In this document: positions 43,549-52,684 of the stretch, piece by piece
Layout of the letters: every line of letters starts with the position of its first letter
How positions within the stretch are numbered: the stretch's first letter is position 1
From: Pedobacter frigoris
Lineage (GTDB): Bacteria; Bacteroidota; Bacteroidia; Sphingobacteriales; Sphingobacteriaceae
Assembly (NCBI RefSeq): GCF_005116445.1
Contig: NZ_SWBQ01000004.1
Location: 62,001-126,000 of the forward strand
Direction: 5' to 3'
Length of the DNA: 64,000 nucleotides
The notes under the pieces: model-generated
What the model was told of the DNA's origin: nothing
What the model saw: the letters and a program-made list of their open reading frames with translations, nothing else
Databases searched by the model: none
Made by a program: the position numbers and the translations under genes

Positions 43549-46500
43549 TTAAGCCCTCCGATTCGCATACCGGCGATACGAAATCACACCAAGCACCAGT
43601 ACCACACCCACCGTGATATATACCCATGATGGAACAGGGATCGGATCACCTGCCGCGTACGAATGCAGTCCGGTCAGGTAATAGTTTACCCCAAAGTACG
43701 TCATGATGATGGTAGAAAAACTAACCAGCGAAAGCAGGTTAAACAGATACTTACTCTTTAATCCTGGGATCAGTCGCACGTGCAGCACAAATGCATAAAT
43801 GATCACAGAGATAAAGGCCCAGGTTTCCTTGGGATCCCAGCTCCAGTACCTGCCCCAGCTTTCATTTGCCCAGATACCGCCCAAAAAGGTGCCGACGGTC
43901 AGTAAAAATAACCCTACCGTAAGCGACATCTCATTTACAATGCTCAGTTCAGTAACAGATGCTTTTACCTTTGCGCTGATCTTGTCATTGTCAATGATGT
44001 ACAACACCAGCACTACAGTTCCCAATAAAGCACTAAGCCCAAAAAACCCATAACTGGAAGTGATGATCGCTACGTGAATCATCAGCCAATAAGATTTCAG
44101 CACCGGTACCAGAGGTGTAATTTGAGGGTTCATCTGAGATCCCCCATGTGCAAAACCCATCAGGATCACCGCAATCAGACATCCAGCGGCGGGGATAAAG
44201 GCATTTGCATTTCTATACATCAGCAAGCCCGATAATACGCCAATCCAGCTAATAAACAATACAGCCTCATAACCATTGCTCCAGGGTTCATGTCCTGAAA
44301 TATACCACCTTACCCCAAGCCCGACAGCCTGAAGGAAAACCGCAATGGCGATCAGCCCCAGTACAAATGTCACTAGTCTATCCAGTACTTTACCATTTTT
44401 AAATAATTTAATAAAAGCAAGAGATAAGATCATGACGCCTAAAAGCGCATAGGCAATCATCAGGTTCAAAAACAAGTTCCAGGAGTTGTACCTGATCTCC
44501 CAGGCTATCTTAGCCGGCGAAGGAACCACTTGCTTTCCGTGCTTCAATTGCAACGATTTTAAATGCTCCAGTTTGGATACTGCCGAAGCCCAGTTACCGT
44601 TTTGCTGCGCCGCTACGACGCTGCTGAAATAAAGACCTACGGGGCTTGATATCGCGTCAGTTCCATTTGGGTTAAAAGGCATGGCAATCCAAGTGTTGTT
44701 AACATCTCCGGCTATTGGAAGTACCCTTAAGTACTGTCCTTCCAGCAGTTGCTGCATGGCATAAAGCTTATCGTTCAGCTCCAGCACTTCCTTGTCGTAA
44801 GTACCCTGATCTGCGGGCTTTTTTGCAAATGCCATTAGATAATCATCCTTTAAAATAAATTCTGCCGATCCATCTGTACTCAGCTTTAACAGGTTGACCA
44901 TTGAGGTGTAACCATTTGCATCAGCTTGTACCCGTTTCAACAACTCAGGCCCACCCTTACCGCCAACCTTAATCAGCGGAACGTTTACCCAGCTAAAGGG
45001 CGAGGTCGCTGCCGAAAGGAAAAACTGGTTTGCAGTGAGGTTGTGAAACTTATCCTTACGAAACAGTTTTCTCAATACTTCTAGCGCCATCGTATTTACA
45101 GGCTCAATCCGCCCGTCGATATTCTGAACGAGCAGACTTCCGAACTGATCTGCGTGGTCTTTATCAATGGATACTGATGATGCAAATACAGCTCCATCCA
45201 CTGTTTTGGTTTGCAGGACTTTTTTTACGTCAGCTTTATGGTCATGCTCCACTGCTGCTGCGGGTCCGTGATCGTGGTTGTGCTCTTCTCCGGGCTGGTG
45301 CATATGCTGACTGCCATCTGTTCCGTGCATGTCTATTTTCTGACTATATGCAGCACCAAATGGCATAAACAGCAGCAGCAGCAATACCTTAACAGATTTA
45401 GAAGATTTGGAGATTGCCTTTAATTGCTCATTGAGTTTGGAGAAATGAGTCCCCTTCCAAAATAAAGTCACAAACATTGCCAAAAACAACAGCGTATAAC
45501 CCAGATAGGTAATATTTGCTCCCCATGCATCGTGATTTACCGACAGTATTGTTCCCAGTTCATCCGGATCAAAACTAGCCTGAAAGAAGCGATATCCGGA
45601 ATGGTCCAGCACATGGTTCATAAAGATCTTATAGGGCCTTTCCGTGCCATCATTTTGAATAATTACATCCGATGAATAAGCGGACGGACTGCTGCTGCCC
45701 GGATATTTTTCCATTTTGAAGTCTACCAACTTCAGTGAAAAGGGGGCGGGATAAATTTTAGAACCATAGGCCATCGCGATCCGCAGTCCGCCTATCTCGC
45801 TTTGGTGCTGGAAGTTGGTCATGCCCTTTCCACCATAAAACGAGACAGTATCTATTGCCGTCGGCGTAGTCACCTCTACGGTCAACAGGTCGGGATCATG
45901 TTCGTGAGTTTTCTTATCGCCTTCAAAATGCATGATGTGCCCTGGGGTTGCCGGTTCAGGCACGACAAATGCTAAGTTGCCATAAGTGTACAGGCTTCTT
46001 AAATTAAAAGGCTGCGGCTGATCGTTTCCTGAAACCGTTTTACGTTCCTGGGTGGCCATGATCATGTAATTACCTTCATAGGGCGATGAGATCTGAAAGC
46101 TGCCGGAAGTATCGTCTATATTGATGGCACCCTGGGTAGGTTTATTATAGCTGAGTAAAAGGTTTTGCACGAGCTTCACGCTTCCCTCAGGTATGTATTT
46201 GTTCACCCTCGCGCCATTTTCCAACACCACCAAATGCAGGATCTTTTCCCCTCCTGCGGTTTTTATCAATGAATCCTGCGCCCTGGGATAAAAGTCTATC
46301 ACTTTAAACTTAACCCGTTCGCCCTGAAAGTCGTATTGTTCTGATAATGTCTTTCTAAAAGGTTTAAGATAGCCCGGTATGCGGTTTGAGATCAAAGTAA
46401 CCGGCAGATCATTATAAGCCAGGGCCTGTTCACCCTTGCCAATCTGCACTTTAAAAAATGTAGCATCCGAAATGATCTGATTGGTAGACTCTCCCTCCCT

Positions 46501-46821
46501 GATGGGCATAGATCCCTCAAAGCTCACATACCTGGTGATACAGCCTCCTATGAATATGATGATGAATGCCAGGTGAAAAACCAGCAGGGGTAATTTCTTG
46601 AGCTGATAAAGTCTGTAGCGGCCAATGTTGCCGATAAAATTGATTACCAGGATCAGCATGATCAGCTCAAACCACCAACAATTGTAGATTAATGCCTTCG
46701 CAACAGGAGTTCCATAGTCGTTTTCGACAAAGGTGCCCATTGCCATTGAGAATGCAAACAAAAGTAACATGGTCCCCATTAAGCGGGTAGAAAACAGGAT
46801 TGAGCCTAACTTTTTGATCAT
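43549..46821 (-). CDS. Fused ResB-CcsA cytochrome c biogenesis protein
   Basis: A 1090-residue inner-membrane protein for System II cytochrome c maturation, joining heme to apocytochrome outside the membrane. The N-terminal ResB part (about 1-480) has membrane helices and a large extracytoplasmic domain. A middle extracytoplasmic section follows, with a His-rich segment (about 500-530: repeated HM, HNHDH and EHDH). The C-terminal CcsA part has multiple helices with the tryptophan-rich heme motif WGRYWSWDPKETW near residue 990. ATG 46821 sits right after a -7 box; the longer frame to 47016 is rejected. Confidence 0.93.
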   Translation of the reverse strand: MIKKLGSILFSTRLMGTMLLLFAFSMAMGTFVENDYGTPVAKALIYNCWWFELIMLILVINFIGNIGRYRLYQLKKLPLLVFHLAFIIIFIGGCITRYVSFEGSMPIREGESTNQIISDATFFKVQIGKGEQALAYNDLPVTLISNRIPGYLKPFRKTLSEQYDFQGERVKFKVIDFYPRAQDSLIKTAGGEKILHLVVLENGARVNKYIPEGSVKLVQNLLLSYNKPTQGAINIDDTSGSFQISSPYEGNYMIMATQERKTVSGNDQPQPFNLRSLYTYGNLAFVVPEPATPGHIMHFEGDKKTHEHDPDLLTVEVTTPTAIDTVSFYGGKGMTNFQHQSEIGGLRIAMAYGSKIYPAPFSLKLVDFKMEKYPGSSSPSAYSSDVIIQNDGTERPYKIFMNHVLDHSGYRFFQASFDPDELGTILSVNHDAWGANITYLGYTLLFLAMFVTLFWKGTHFSKLNEQLKAISKSSKSVKVLLLLLFMPFGAAYSQKIDMHGTDGSQHMHQPGEEHNHDHGPAAAVEHDHKADVKKVLQTKTVDGAVFASSVSIDKDHADQFGSLLVQNIDGRIEPVNTMALEVLRKLFRKDKFHNLTANQFFLSAATSPFSWVNVPLIKVGGKGGPELLKRVQADANGYTSMVNLLKLSTDGSAEFILKDDYLMAFAKKPADQGTYDKEVLELNDKLYAMQQLLEGQYLRVLPIAGDVNNTWIAMPFNPNGTDAISSPVGLYFSSVVAAQQNGNWASAVSKLEHLKSLQLKHGKQVVPSPAKIAWEIRYNSWNLFLNLMIAYALLGVMILSLAFIKLFKNGKVLDRLVTFVLGLIAIAVFLQAVGLGVRWYISGHEPWSNGYEAVLFISWIGVLSGLLMYRNANAFIPAAGCLIAVILMGFAHGGSQMNPQITPLVPVLKSYWLMIHVAIITSSYGFFGLSALLGTVVLVLYIIDNDKISAKVKASVTELSIVNEMSLTVGLFLLTVGTFLGGIWANESWGRYWSWDPKETWAFISVIIYAFVLHVRLIPGLKSKYLFNLLSLVSFSTIIMTYFGVNYYLTGLHSYAAGDPIPVPSWVYITVGVVLVLGVISYRRYANRRA

Positions 46822-46827
46822 AGCGGG

Positions 46828-46835
46828 CAAAGTTA
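46828..46835 (-). promoter_or_regulatory. -7 box of the ResB-CcsA gene
   Basis: TAACTTTG on the minus strand matches TAnnTTTG and is followed by six bases (CCCGCT) and the ATG. The same TTTGCCCGCT is found before the M16 peptidase start. Confidence 0.6.
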
Positions 46836-47141
46836 CATTCGCAACGATTCCAAAGAACATCTTTACTACACTAACTTTGTTACTTAAAGAAGAAATGACA
46901 CAACAATAACATGTGCCAGCCTTCATATCAATGAAACCCGTCCCATCGCATTGCTCATGCAGCAGTATAACAAGCAGGTAAATAAGCGCTCTGGCCTTTA
47001 CCTTCACTCTATTCAACTAAAGCCCTGCTTCGTATTATCTAAAGGGTTGCTGCGATTGGAAACGAACTAACCCTTAAGCAAATGTGCAGAAAGCCTTAAG
47101 CAGAAGCAAACGGAAACCTAAAAGAGCTTTAAATAAAGTCC
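46836..47141. other. Intergenic region between the ResB-CcsA and cdsA genes
   Basis: This 306-base stretch holds no gene that I can support. It includes a 10-base imperfect inverted repeat (CTAAAGGGTT and AACCCTTAAG, near 47039-47084) that could terminate cdsA transcription on the minus strand, although the T-tract is poor. Small reading frames here are shadows. No RNA motif was recognised. Confidence 0.5.
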
Positions 47142-47951
47142 TTATTTCAATAAAAGATAGAGATAAGCATAAACTACTGGCGCAGCTATTAAAAGTCCGT
47201 CAAAACGATCCAAAAAGCCACCATGGCCAGGAAGAAAAGTGCCAGAATCCTTTACATCCAGACTTCTTTTCAGCATGGATTCTACCAGATCTCCCAAAGT
47301 ACCGAAGCCCACGATCAAAATAGCCATTCCACCAAATATAAGCGGATGGATTTCAGTGAAAAATAAGGAAATTAGGAAAGACACCAATAATGTAGTAAAT
47401 ATTCCGCCAAAGAAACCTTCCCATGACTTTTTAGGCGAATGGCGCTCAAACAAACGTCTTTTTCCGAATTTCACACCAAAAAGATATTGACCTGTATCGC
47501 TTGCCCAGAGCATGAGCAGGAAGGAGAGCGGCAGATGAAAGTTATATTCGCCTGCCTGTTGTATGAACCCGAGTGAATAAAAAAAGCAAAACGGAACGGT
47601 GACATACACAAAACCTACAAATGTGTAGGCAATATTGGAGAACGGGATTTTTTCTTTCTTATAGAGTTCACTGATGAATACTGAAAATATCAATGGGACG
47701 ATCAGCAGCATAAACTTGTTTTCGAACTGCAGCAAATGATAGCCGGCAGTCATCAAAAAGATGAGTCCGGCGGCAAACAATGCAATATTCCTATGCGGAC
47801 GAATACCCGCCGTCTTGATGATCCCAAAGAATTCAAATAAAGCAACCAGACTTAAGATCAAATAGAAAAAAGTAAAAGTATAAGGTCCCAAAAGAATGGA
47901 GCCCAACATTACTATAGTAAAAAAGAAAGCGGTTATAGCCCTTGTCTTCAT
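47142..47951 (-). CDS. cdsA: Phosphatidate cytidylyltransferase
   Basis: A 269-residue membrane enzyme that makes CDP-diacylglycerol from phosphatidic acid and CTP. About eight membrane helices are visible. The CDS signature is complete near the C-terminus: SMLKRSLDVKDSGTFLPGHG, followed by GFLDRFDGLL, with the catalytic Asp residues. Length is normal. The ATG overlaps the stop of the CPBP-protease gene by four bases. It supplies the substrate used, through other steps, by the phosphatidylserine decarboxylase encoded at 21574-22233. Confidence 0.96.
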   Translation of the reverse strand: MKTRAITAFFFTIVMLGSILLGPYTFTFFYLILSLVALFEFFGIIKTAGIRPHRNIALFAAGLIFLMTAGYHLLQFENKFMLLIVPLIFSVFISELYKKEKIPFSNIAYTFVGFVYVTVPFCFFYSLGFIQQAGEYNFHLPLSFLLMLWASDTGQYLFGVKFGKRRLFERHSPKKSWEGFFGGIFTTLLVSFLISLFFTEIHPLIFGGMAILIVGFGTLGDLVESMLKRSLDVKDSGTFLPGHGGFLDRFDGLLIAAPVVYAYLYLLLK

Positions 47952-48841
47952 TTTGTAGTTTGCTTTTTAAAATATTGAAATGCCAGAATGCTCAGTGCAA
48001 AACTGATCAGATAGCCATACCAGGCAAAATGCATTCCCTCTGCGTCGGACAAAGGTAGGTTGTTTTTTTTCATATACCATGCCACACATACGGCATAGGC
48101 GTTGTTCAAGAAATGTCCGAAAATGGCATACCATAAACTTCCACTCCAGAAATAAATATATCCAAATGCTGCACCCATTAAAAACCTGGGTAAAAACCCA
48201 AAAAACTGAATATGTATCGCGCTGAATATAAATGCTGAGCACCAAATGGCCACATGTGGGTTATTGAATATTTTAGTAAACGAACGCTGTATAGCTCCCC
48301 TGAACATCAGTTCTTCTGCCACAGCAGGAACAATAGCAATCATGACGATATTGATAACCAAATCCATGATTCCTTTCATGTCCAGCAGCAGTAAGGTAAT
48401 CGCTGCTGTTTCATCTTCCTTATGTCTCATCCAATCTCCCAGCCATTTTAAATACCCGGGAAATGTCATTTTTTGGTTGATAGCGACAGTCCATTCCAGG
48501 AAAGGCATGGATACAATAATGATCAGCAAGACCATGGCAAGCCAGGAAACTTTCGGTGTGTCAAAACCGTAAAATTTCTTGATACTTCCTTTCTCTGTAT
48601 AAGCTAGAAACAAAGCAGGAATCATAAATATACCTATTGAAGTGGCAATAAGCATGATTCTCATACTTCCTATATAATTTGAATTATCCGAATCCATCAG
48701 CGCTTCCAGGCCATAAATTCCTACTACTATAAGTGCGGCTATGATTGAAACCAGGAGCAAGCTACCCATTACATACATCACCAATCTGAGCAGCTGTACA
48801 ATGCCACTATTTTCTTCGCGTTCCTGAGGGATGAAATCCAT
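47948..48841 (-). CDS. CPBP-family intramembrane metalloprotease
   Basis: A 297-residue membrane protein with about eight helices. The glutamic-protease motifs of the CPBP/Abi family are present: AVAEELMFRG (EExxxR), FIFSAIHIQF (FxxxH) and GHFLNNAYAV (HxxxN). Homologues include Rce1 and putative bacteriocin-immunity or processing proteases; the substrate cannot be inferred. The gene overlaps cdsA at its 3' end by four bases and is divergent from dus with 52 bases between starts. Confidence 0.92.
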   Translation of the reverse strand: MDFIPQEREENSGIVQLLRLVMYVMGSLLLVSIIAALIVVGIYGLEALMDSDNSNYIGSMRIMLIATSIGIFMIPALFLAYTEKGSIKKFYGFDTPKVSWLAMVLLIIIVSMPFLEWTVAINQKMTFPGYLKWLGDWMRHKEDETAAITLLLLDMKGIMDLVINIVMIAIVPAVAEELMFRGAIQRSFTKIFNNPHVAIWCSAFIFSAIHIQFFGFLPRFLMGAAFGYIYFWSGSLWYAIFGHFLNNAYAVCVAWYMKKNNLPLSDAEGMHFAWYGYLISFALSILAFQYFKKQTTK

Positions 48842-48855
48842 TTTTAATTAATTTG

Positions 48856-48863
48856 TACCTTTG
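48856..48863 (+). promoter_or_regulatory. -7 box of the dus gene
   Basis: TACCTTTG matches TAnnTTTG and lies 30 bases before the ATG at 48894. It shows that the upstream TTG at 48861 cannot be the start. Confidence 0.6.
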
Positions 48864-48893
48864 TACTTTGAAATTTGGTTTGAAGATAGAAAA

Positions 48894-49901
48894 ATGTCTG
48901 TAAAGATAGGAAATATAGATTTGGGTGAGTTCCCTTTGTTGCTTGCCCCAATGGAAGATGTGAGCGATCCTCCCTTCCGTTTTGTATGCAAGCAAAGTGG
49001 GGTAGACATGATGTATACCGAGTTTATTTCATCGGAAGGACTGATCCGTGATGCCGCGAAAAGCAGGGCAAAACTGGATATCTTTGAATATGAACGTCCT
49101 ATCGGTATACAGATCTTTGGAAGTGAGATAGACCACATGCGTGAAGCAACAGAAATAGCTACACTGGCCGGTCCTGATCTGATGGACATCAATTACGGTT
49201 GCCCGGTTAAACAGGTTGCCTGTAAAGGTGCTGGTTCTGCTTTATTGCAGGATATCGATAAGATGGTTAAAATGACAGAAGCTGTGGTAAAAGCTACTCA
49301 TCTTCCTGTAACTGTAAAAACCCGTCTGGGCTGGGATGACAATACCAAAAACGTAGAAGAAGTAGCTGAGAGACTGCAGGATATAGGCATACAGGCCTTA
49401 ACCATTCATGGCAGGACCAGGGCTCAATTGTATAAAGGCGAAGCTGACTGGACCCTGATCAGGGAAATCAAAAGAAATCCACGCATTAAAATACCAATTT
49501 TTGGAAATGGCGATGTAGACAGCATTCAAAAAGCCGCAGACTGGAGGTTAGAATACGAAATCGATGGTATTATGATTGGCAGGGCTGCTATTGGATATCC
49601 ATGGATTTTCAGGGAAATCAGGCACTTTTTCAATACAGGCAAAACACTGGCAGGTCCTACTATTCAGGAAAGGGTTTCAGTTTGCCGTACGCATTTTGAA
49701 AAATCAATTGCCTGGAAAGGACCAAGGGTGGGTATTTTTGAAATGAGAAGGCATTATGCCAATTATTTTAAGGGTTTACCTGATTTTAAACCTTATAGAA
49801 TGCTGTTGGTCAAAGAAGAGAACATTGATACTATCCATAGTATACTGGACGAAGTGGCGCATAAATACCGCAACATTGAGCCTGTTGGCGAAATGGCTTG
49901 A
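48894..49901 (+). CDS. dusB: tRNA-dihydrouridine synthase (DusB-like)
   Basis: A 335-residue FMN enzyme reducing uridines in the tRNA D-loop. Visible motifs are LLAPMEDVSDPPFRFV (FMN-binding start), MDINYGCPVKQVACKGAGSA with the catalytic Cys (about residue 108), TVKTRLGWDD and LTIHGRTRAQLYKGEADW. The C-terminal helical domain is present. Which uridine is modified is not decided by sequence; the best fit among Dus types is DusB. It is followed by apaG on the same strand after 33 bases. Confidence 0.93.
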   Translation: MSVKIGNIDLGEFPLLLAPMEDVSDPPFRFVCKQSGVDMMYTEFISSEGLIRDAAKSRAKLDIFEYERPIGIQIFGSEIDHMREATEIATLAGPDLMDINYGCPVKQVACKGAGSALLQDIDKMVKMTEAVVKATHLPVTVKTRLGWDDNTKNVEEVAERLQDIGIQALTIHGRTRAQLYKGEADWTLIREIKRNPRIKIPIFGNGDVDSIQKAADWRLEYEIDGIMIGRAAIGYPWIFREIRHFFNTGKTLAGPTIQERVSVCRTHFEKSIAWKGPRVGIFEMRRHYANYFKGLPDFKPYRMLLVKEENIDTIHSILDEVAHKYRNIEPVGEMA

Positions 49902-49934
49902 TTTTTGAAAAAACTTTTCTAAATTGGCATTGTA

Positions 49935-50321
49935 ATGGTAACAGCAATCACAAACGGCATAAAAATATCAGTTGAAACAGCTTATCAGGATGATTTTTCA
50001 AATCATGATCAGCAGCGATTTACATTTGCGTACCGCATCAATATAGAAAACTTGTCTGATCATGTAATCCAATTGAAAAGACGTCAATGGTTTATATTTG
50101 ATTCAAATGGTACACAACGAGAAGTAGAGGGAGAGGGTGTAGTTGGTGTTCAGCCCGTTATAGAGCCCGGATCTTATCATTCTTACGTGTCTGCATGTAA
50201 TTTATCTACTGACATGGGTAGCATGAGCGGTAATTATTTAATGCAGCTCATGGTAGATAATACCGAATTTATCGTTGAAATACCGGAATTTGAACTGATC
50301 GTTCCTTACCGGTTAAACTAA
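49935..50321 (+). CDS. apaG: ApaG family protein
   Basis: A 128-residue all-beta protein of the ApaG/DUF525 family. Matching segments are ITNGIKISVETAYQDDFSNH, RFTFAYRINIENLSDHVIQLKRRQWFI, the Gly-rich VEGEGVVGVQPVIEPGSYHSY loop and MSGNYLMQ. In enterobacteria the gene affects diadenosine tetraphosphate and cation levels, but its biochemical role is not settled. Length is normal. It follows dus and is convergent with the YugP-like gene, whose stop is ten bases away. Confidence 0.95.
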   Translation: MVTAITNGIKISVETAYQDDFSNHDQQRFTFAYRINIENLSDHVIQLKRRQWFIFDSNGTQREVEGEGVVGVQPVIEPGSYHSYVSACNLSTDMGSMSGNYLMQLMVDNTEFIVEIPEFELIVPYRLN

Positions 50322-50330
50322 AAATTATCC

Positions 50331-51026
50331 TTATCCTCTTTGTCTTCCAAATAATATTGAAAGGTAATAAATAAGATTGGTCATGGCACCAAGAGCCGCC
50401 ACTACATAAGTCATCGCCGCCCACCAAAGTGCATCTTTAGCTTGTGTATGTTCTTCTGTGGTATATAGTATCCCTTTGTTATTTTTAAGCCACTGTAAGG
50501 CCCTTTTACTGGCATCAAATTCTACCGGAAGGGTGATGATACTAAATATGGTGATTAAAGCGAGTCCGGCTACTCCTATAGCCAATACGATGGGATTAAA
50601 TGTAAAGGCGATCAGCAAAACCCCTATGATTAGTACCCATTGTAATAGGTTGGAAGTAATGCTTACTACCGGAACCATACTGCTCCTTAGATTTAACCAG
50701 GCATAGGAGCGGGCCTGCTGAAGGGCATGTCCGCATTCATGCGCAGCTACTGCTGCCGCGGCAACACTTCGCCCATAATAAACATCTGTACTCAAATTTA
50801 CTGTTTTATCGGCAGGATTATAATGATCTGATAGCTGCCCGTCAGTGCTCATCACCCTCACATCGTATATTCCATTGTCCCGAAGCATTTTCTCTGCCAC
50901 CTCTTTTCCTGAAAACCCCGAGTTCAATTGCATATGTGCATATTTCGAAAATTTACTTCTAAATCGCCATTGTACAAACATGCTTAATATCAGAACCGGG
51001 ATAATTAAAATCAAATAAAGTCCCAT
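50331..51026 (-). CDS. YugP-type membrane zinc metallopeptidase
   Basis: A 231-residue membrane peptidase. An N-terminal helix (about 2-20) is followed by a catalytic part with HECGHALQQ (HEXXH, about residues 91-99) and three more hydrophobic segments (about 120-165 and 200-220). The YugP (DUF2268-like, neutral zinc metallopeptidase) family has exactly this topology. The substrate is unknown; the active site probably lies at the membrane face. It is convergent with apaG, and the 226 bases upstream of its start separate it from divergent rmuC. Confidence 0.9.
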   Translation of the reverse strand: MGLYLILIIPVLILSMFVQWRFRSKFSKYAHMQLNSGFSGKEVAEKMLRDNGIYDVRVMSTDGQLSDHYNPADKTVNLSTDVYYGRSVAAAAVAAHECGHALQQARSYAWLNLRSSMVPVVSITSNLLQWVLIIGVLLIAFTFNPIVLAIGVAGLALITIFSIITLPVEFDASKRALQWLKNNKGILYTTEEHTQAKDALWWAAMTYVVAALGAMTNLIYYLSILFGRQRG

Positions 51027-51252
51027 TTTCGTAGTGTATGTTTTCCATCAATACTCATCGTCATTCTCTGTAACGATTACATTTTGTAAGAATCAAAAAG
51101 CGTTCCCGTTTTTCACCAATAAATCATAAAGACTTAAATTATATCTAAAAGGAAAATCATATAACTATTAAAGTTACAGTATACTTGTTTGGCGAAACCA
51201 GGTTAGGTTTGTAATATTATGTAAAATACCGATATTTGATAAAAATATTAGT

Positions 51253-52548
51253 ATGGAAGGTATAATCATAGGTCTATTGATCATAATTTTAGTAGCAATA
51301 GTTATTTTCTTTTTTAGGAAGCCGGTTAGTAATTCTATAGCGCTGTTGCAGCTTAAAGAGGCCGAACATCAAAAAGCGCTGGACTACCTCAAAGAAGAAA
51401 AACTGAAGCTGGAAGATGAACTGGATGATCTCAGAATAAATTATATCAATGAGCACAGTAAAGCCATAAAGGCCGAAGAAACATTACTTGCCCAACGCGA
51501 GAAGCAACTGGAACAGGATAAATATATTGCTGAGTTACAGCAAAAGTTTAAAATGGAATTTGAAAATATTGCAAGTAAAGTACTGGATGAAAAAACCCTA
51601 AAATTTACTGAGCAAAATAAGGCCAATCTTGACGTAATATTAAACCCGCTTAAGGAAAATATCAAAGCTTTTGAAGAGAAAGTAGAAAAGGTATATAAAT
51701 CTGAGTCTGATGAAAGAAATATACTCAAAGGGGTTATTTCCCAACTGATGGATCAGAGTAAACAGATCCAGGAGGATGCAAATAACCTGACCAAAGCACT
51801 TAAAGGAGACAGTAAAAAGCAGGGCAACTGGGGTGAGGTCATACTGGAACGAATATTGGAAAGATCGGGTCTGATCAAAGACCGGGAATATAGGATACAA
51901 ACCAGTTTAAATGCTGCTGAAGGGAATAGGGTACAACCGGATGTGATTATTGATCTGCCGGATGACAAACATGTCATCATAGATGCTAAAGTTTCCCTTG
52001 TGGCTTATGAGCGTCTCGTTACCACTGATCAGGATGAAGAGCGTGAACTTTATTTAAAACAGCACATTATTTCTATCAAAACGCATATACAAGGTCTTTC
52101 CGGTAAGAATTATCATGATTTATACCAGATCAATTCTCCCGATTTTGTGCTGCTCTTTATTTCTATTGAATCTTCATTTGGAATTGCGGTTCAGCAAGAT
52201 GCTGAGTTATTTAATTATGCCTGGGACAGGAAAGTAGTTATCGTAAGTCCTTCTACTTTATTAGCAACATTAAGAACCATTGCCAGCATCTGGAAGCAGG
52301 AAAGACAGAACAGAAATGTTTTGGAAATAGCAAGGTTAAGTGGTAGTATGTATGATAAATTTGTTGGCTTTTTAAGTGATATGGAAAGTATTGGCAAAAA
52401 TATAAAACAAAGTCAGGATGCGTATGACAGGGCGTTAAATAAGCTGTCTACGGGAAGTGGAAATCTGTCCAATACTTCTGAAAAGATCAGGAAATTAGGT
52501 GCCAAAGCTACAAAGCAGATTGACACCAGATTTTTGGATAGTGAGTAA
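51253..52548 (+). CDS. rmuC: DNA recombination protein RmuC
   Basis: A 431-residue protein. One membrane helix covers about 2-20. A long coiled coil (about 30-170, LKEEKLKLEDELDDLRINY and onward) follows. The RmuC domain (about 180-420) has LKGDSKKQGNWGEVILERIL, then DVIIDLPDDKHVIIDAKVSL, which fits a restriction-endonuclease-like catalytic core, and the SPSTLLATLRTIASIWKQE helix. RmuC limits inversions at short inverted repeats in E. coli. It is a single gene; palindromic repeat elements lie just downstream. Confidence 0.95.
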   Translation: MEGIIIGLLIIILVAIVIFFFRKPVSNSIALLQLKEAEHQKALDYLKEEKLKLEDELDDLRINYINEHSKAIKAEETLLAQREKQLEQDKYIAELQQKFKMEFENIASKVLDEKTLKFTEQNKANLDVILNPLKENIKAFEEKVEKVYKSESDERNILKGVISQLMDQSKQIQEDANNLTKALKGDSKKQGNWGEVILERILERSGLIKDREYRIQTSLNAAEGNRVQPDVIIDLPDDKHVIIDAKVSLVAYERLVTTDQDEERELYLKQHIISIKTHIQGLSGKNYHDLYQINSPDFVLLFISIESSFGIAVQQDAELFNYAWDRKVVIVSPSTLLATLRTIASIWKQERQNRNVLEIARLSGSMYDKFVGFLSDMESIGKNIKQSQDAYDRALNKLSTGSGNLSNTSEKIRKLGAKATKQIDTRFLDSE

Positions 52549-52588
52549 TTGTAACATAATTTTATAACCTGCTGGTCATCGTATTCTT

Positions 52589-52663
52589 CGTCATCTCGAA
52601 CATCGTGAGATATCTTCTAAACTATGTCTGAACAAGAGATTTCTCGTTACACTCGAGATGACG
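52589..52663. repeat. Palindromic repeat element (CGTCATCTCGA type)
   Basis: Outer arms CGTCATCTCGA (52589-52599) and TCGAGATGACG (52653-52663) pair perfectly; the interior (GTGAGATATCTT with AAGAGATTTCTCGTTAC) continues as an imperfect stem, making a hairpin of about 75 bases. It lies between rmuC and thiL. It has the form of a REP or MITE-like intergenic element; no second copy was found in the window. Confidence 0.75.
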
Positions 52664-52684
52664 GGCGTAGTAAATACTTAAAAA

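Noticed and set aside
47084..47323. Plus-strand frame at the end of cdsA
   Set aside because: It overlaps the conserved CDS signature of cdsA in antisense, and the product is a Lys/Arg-rich artefact.
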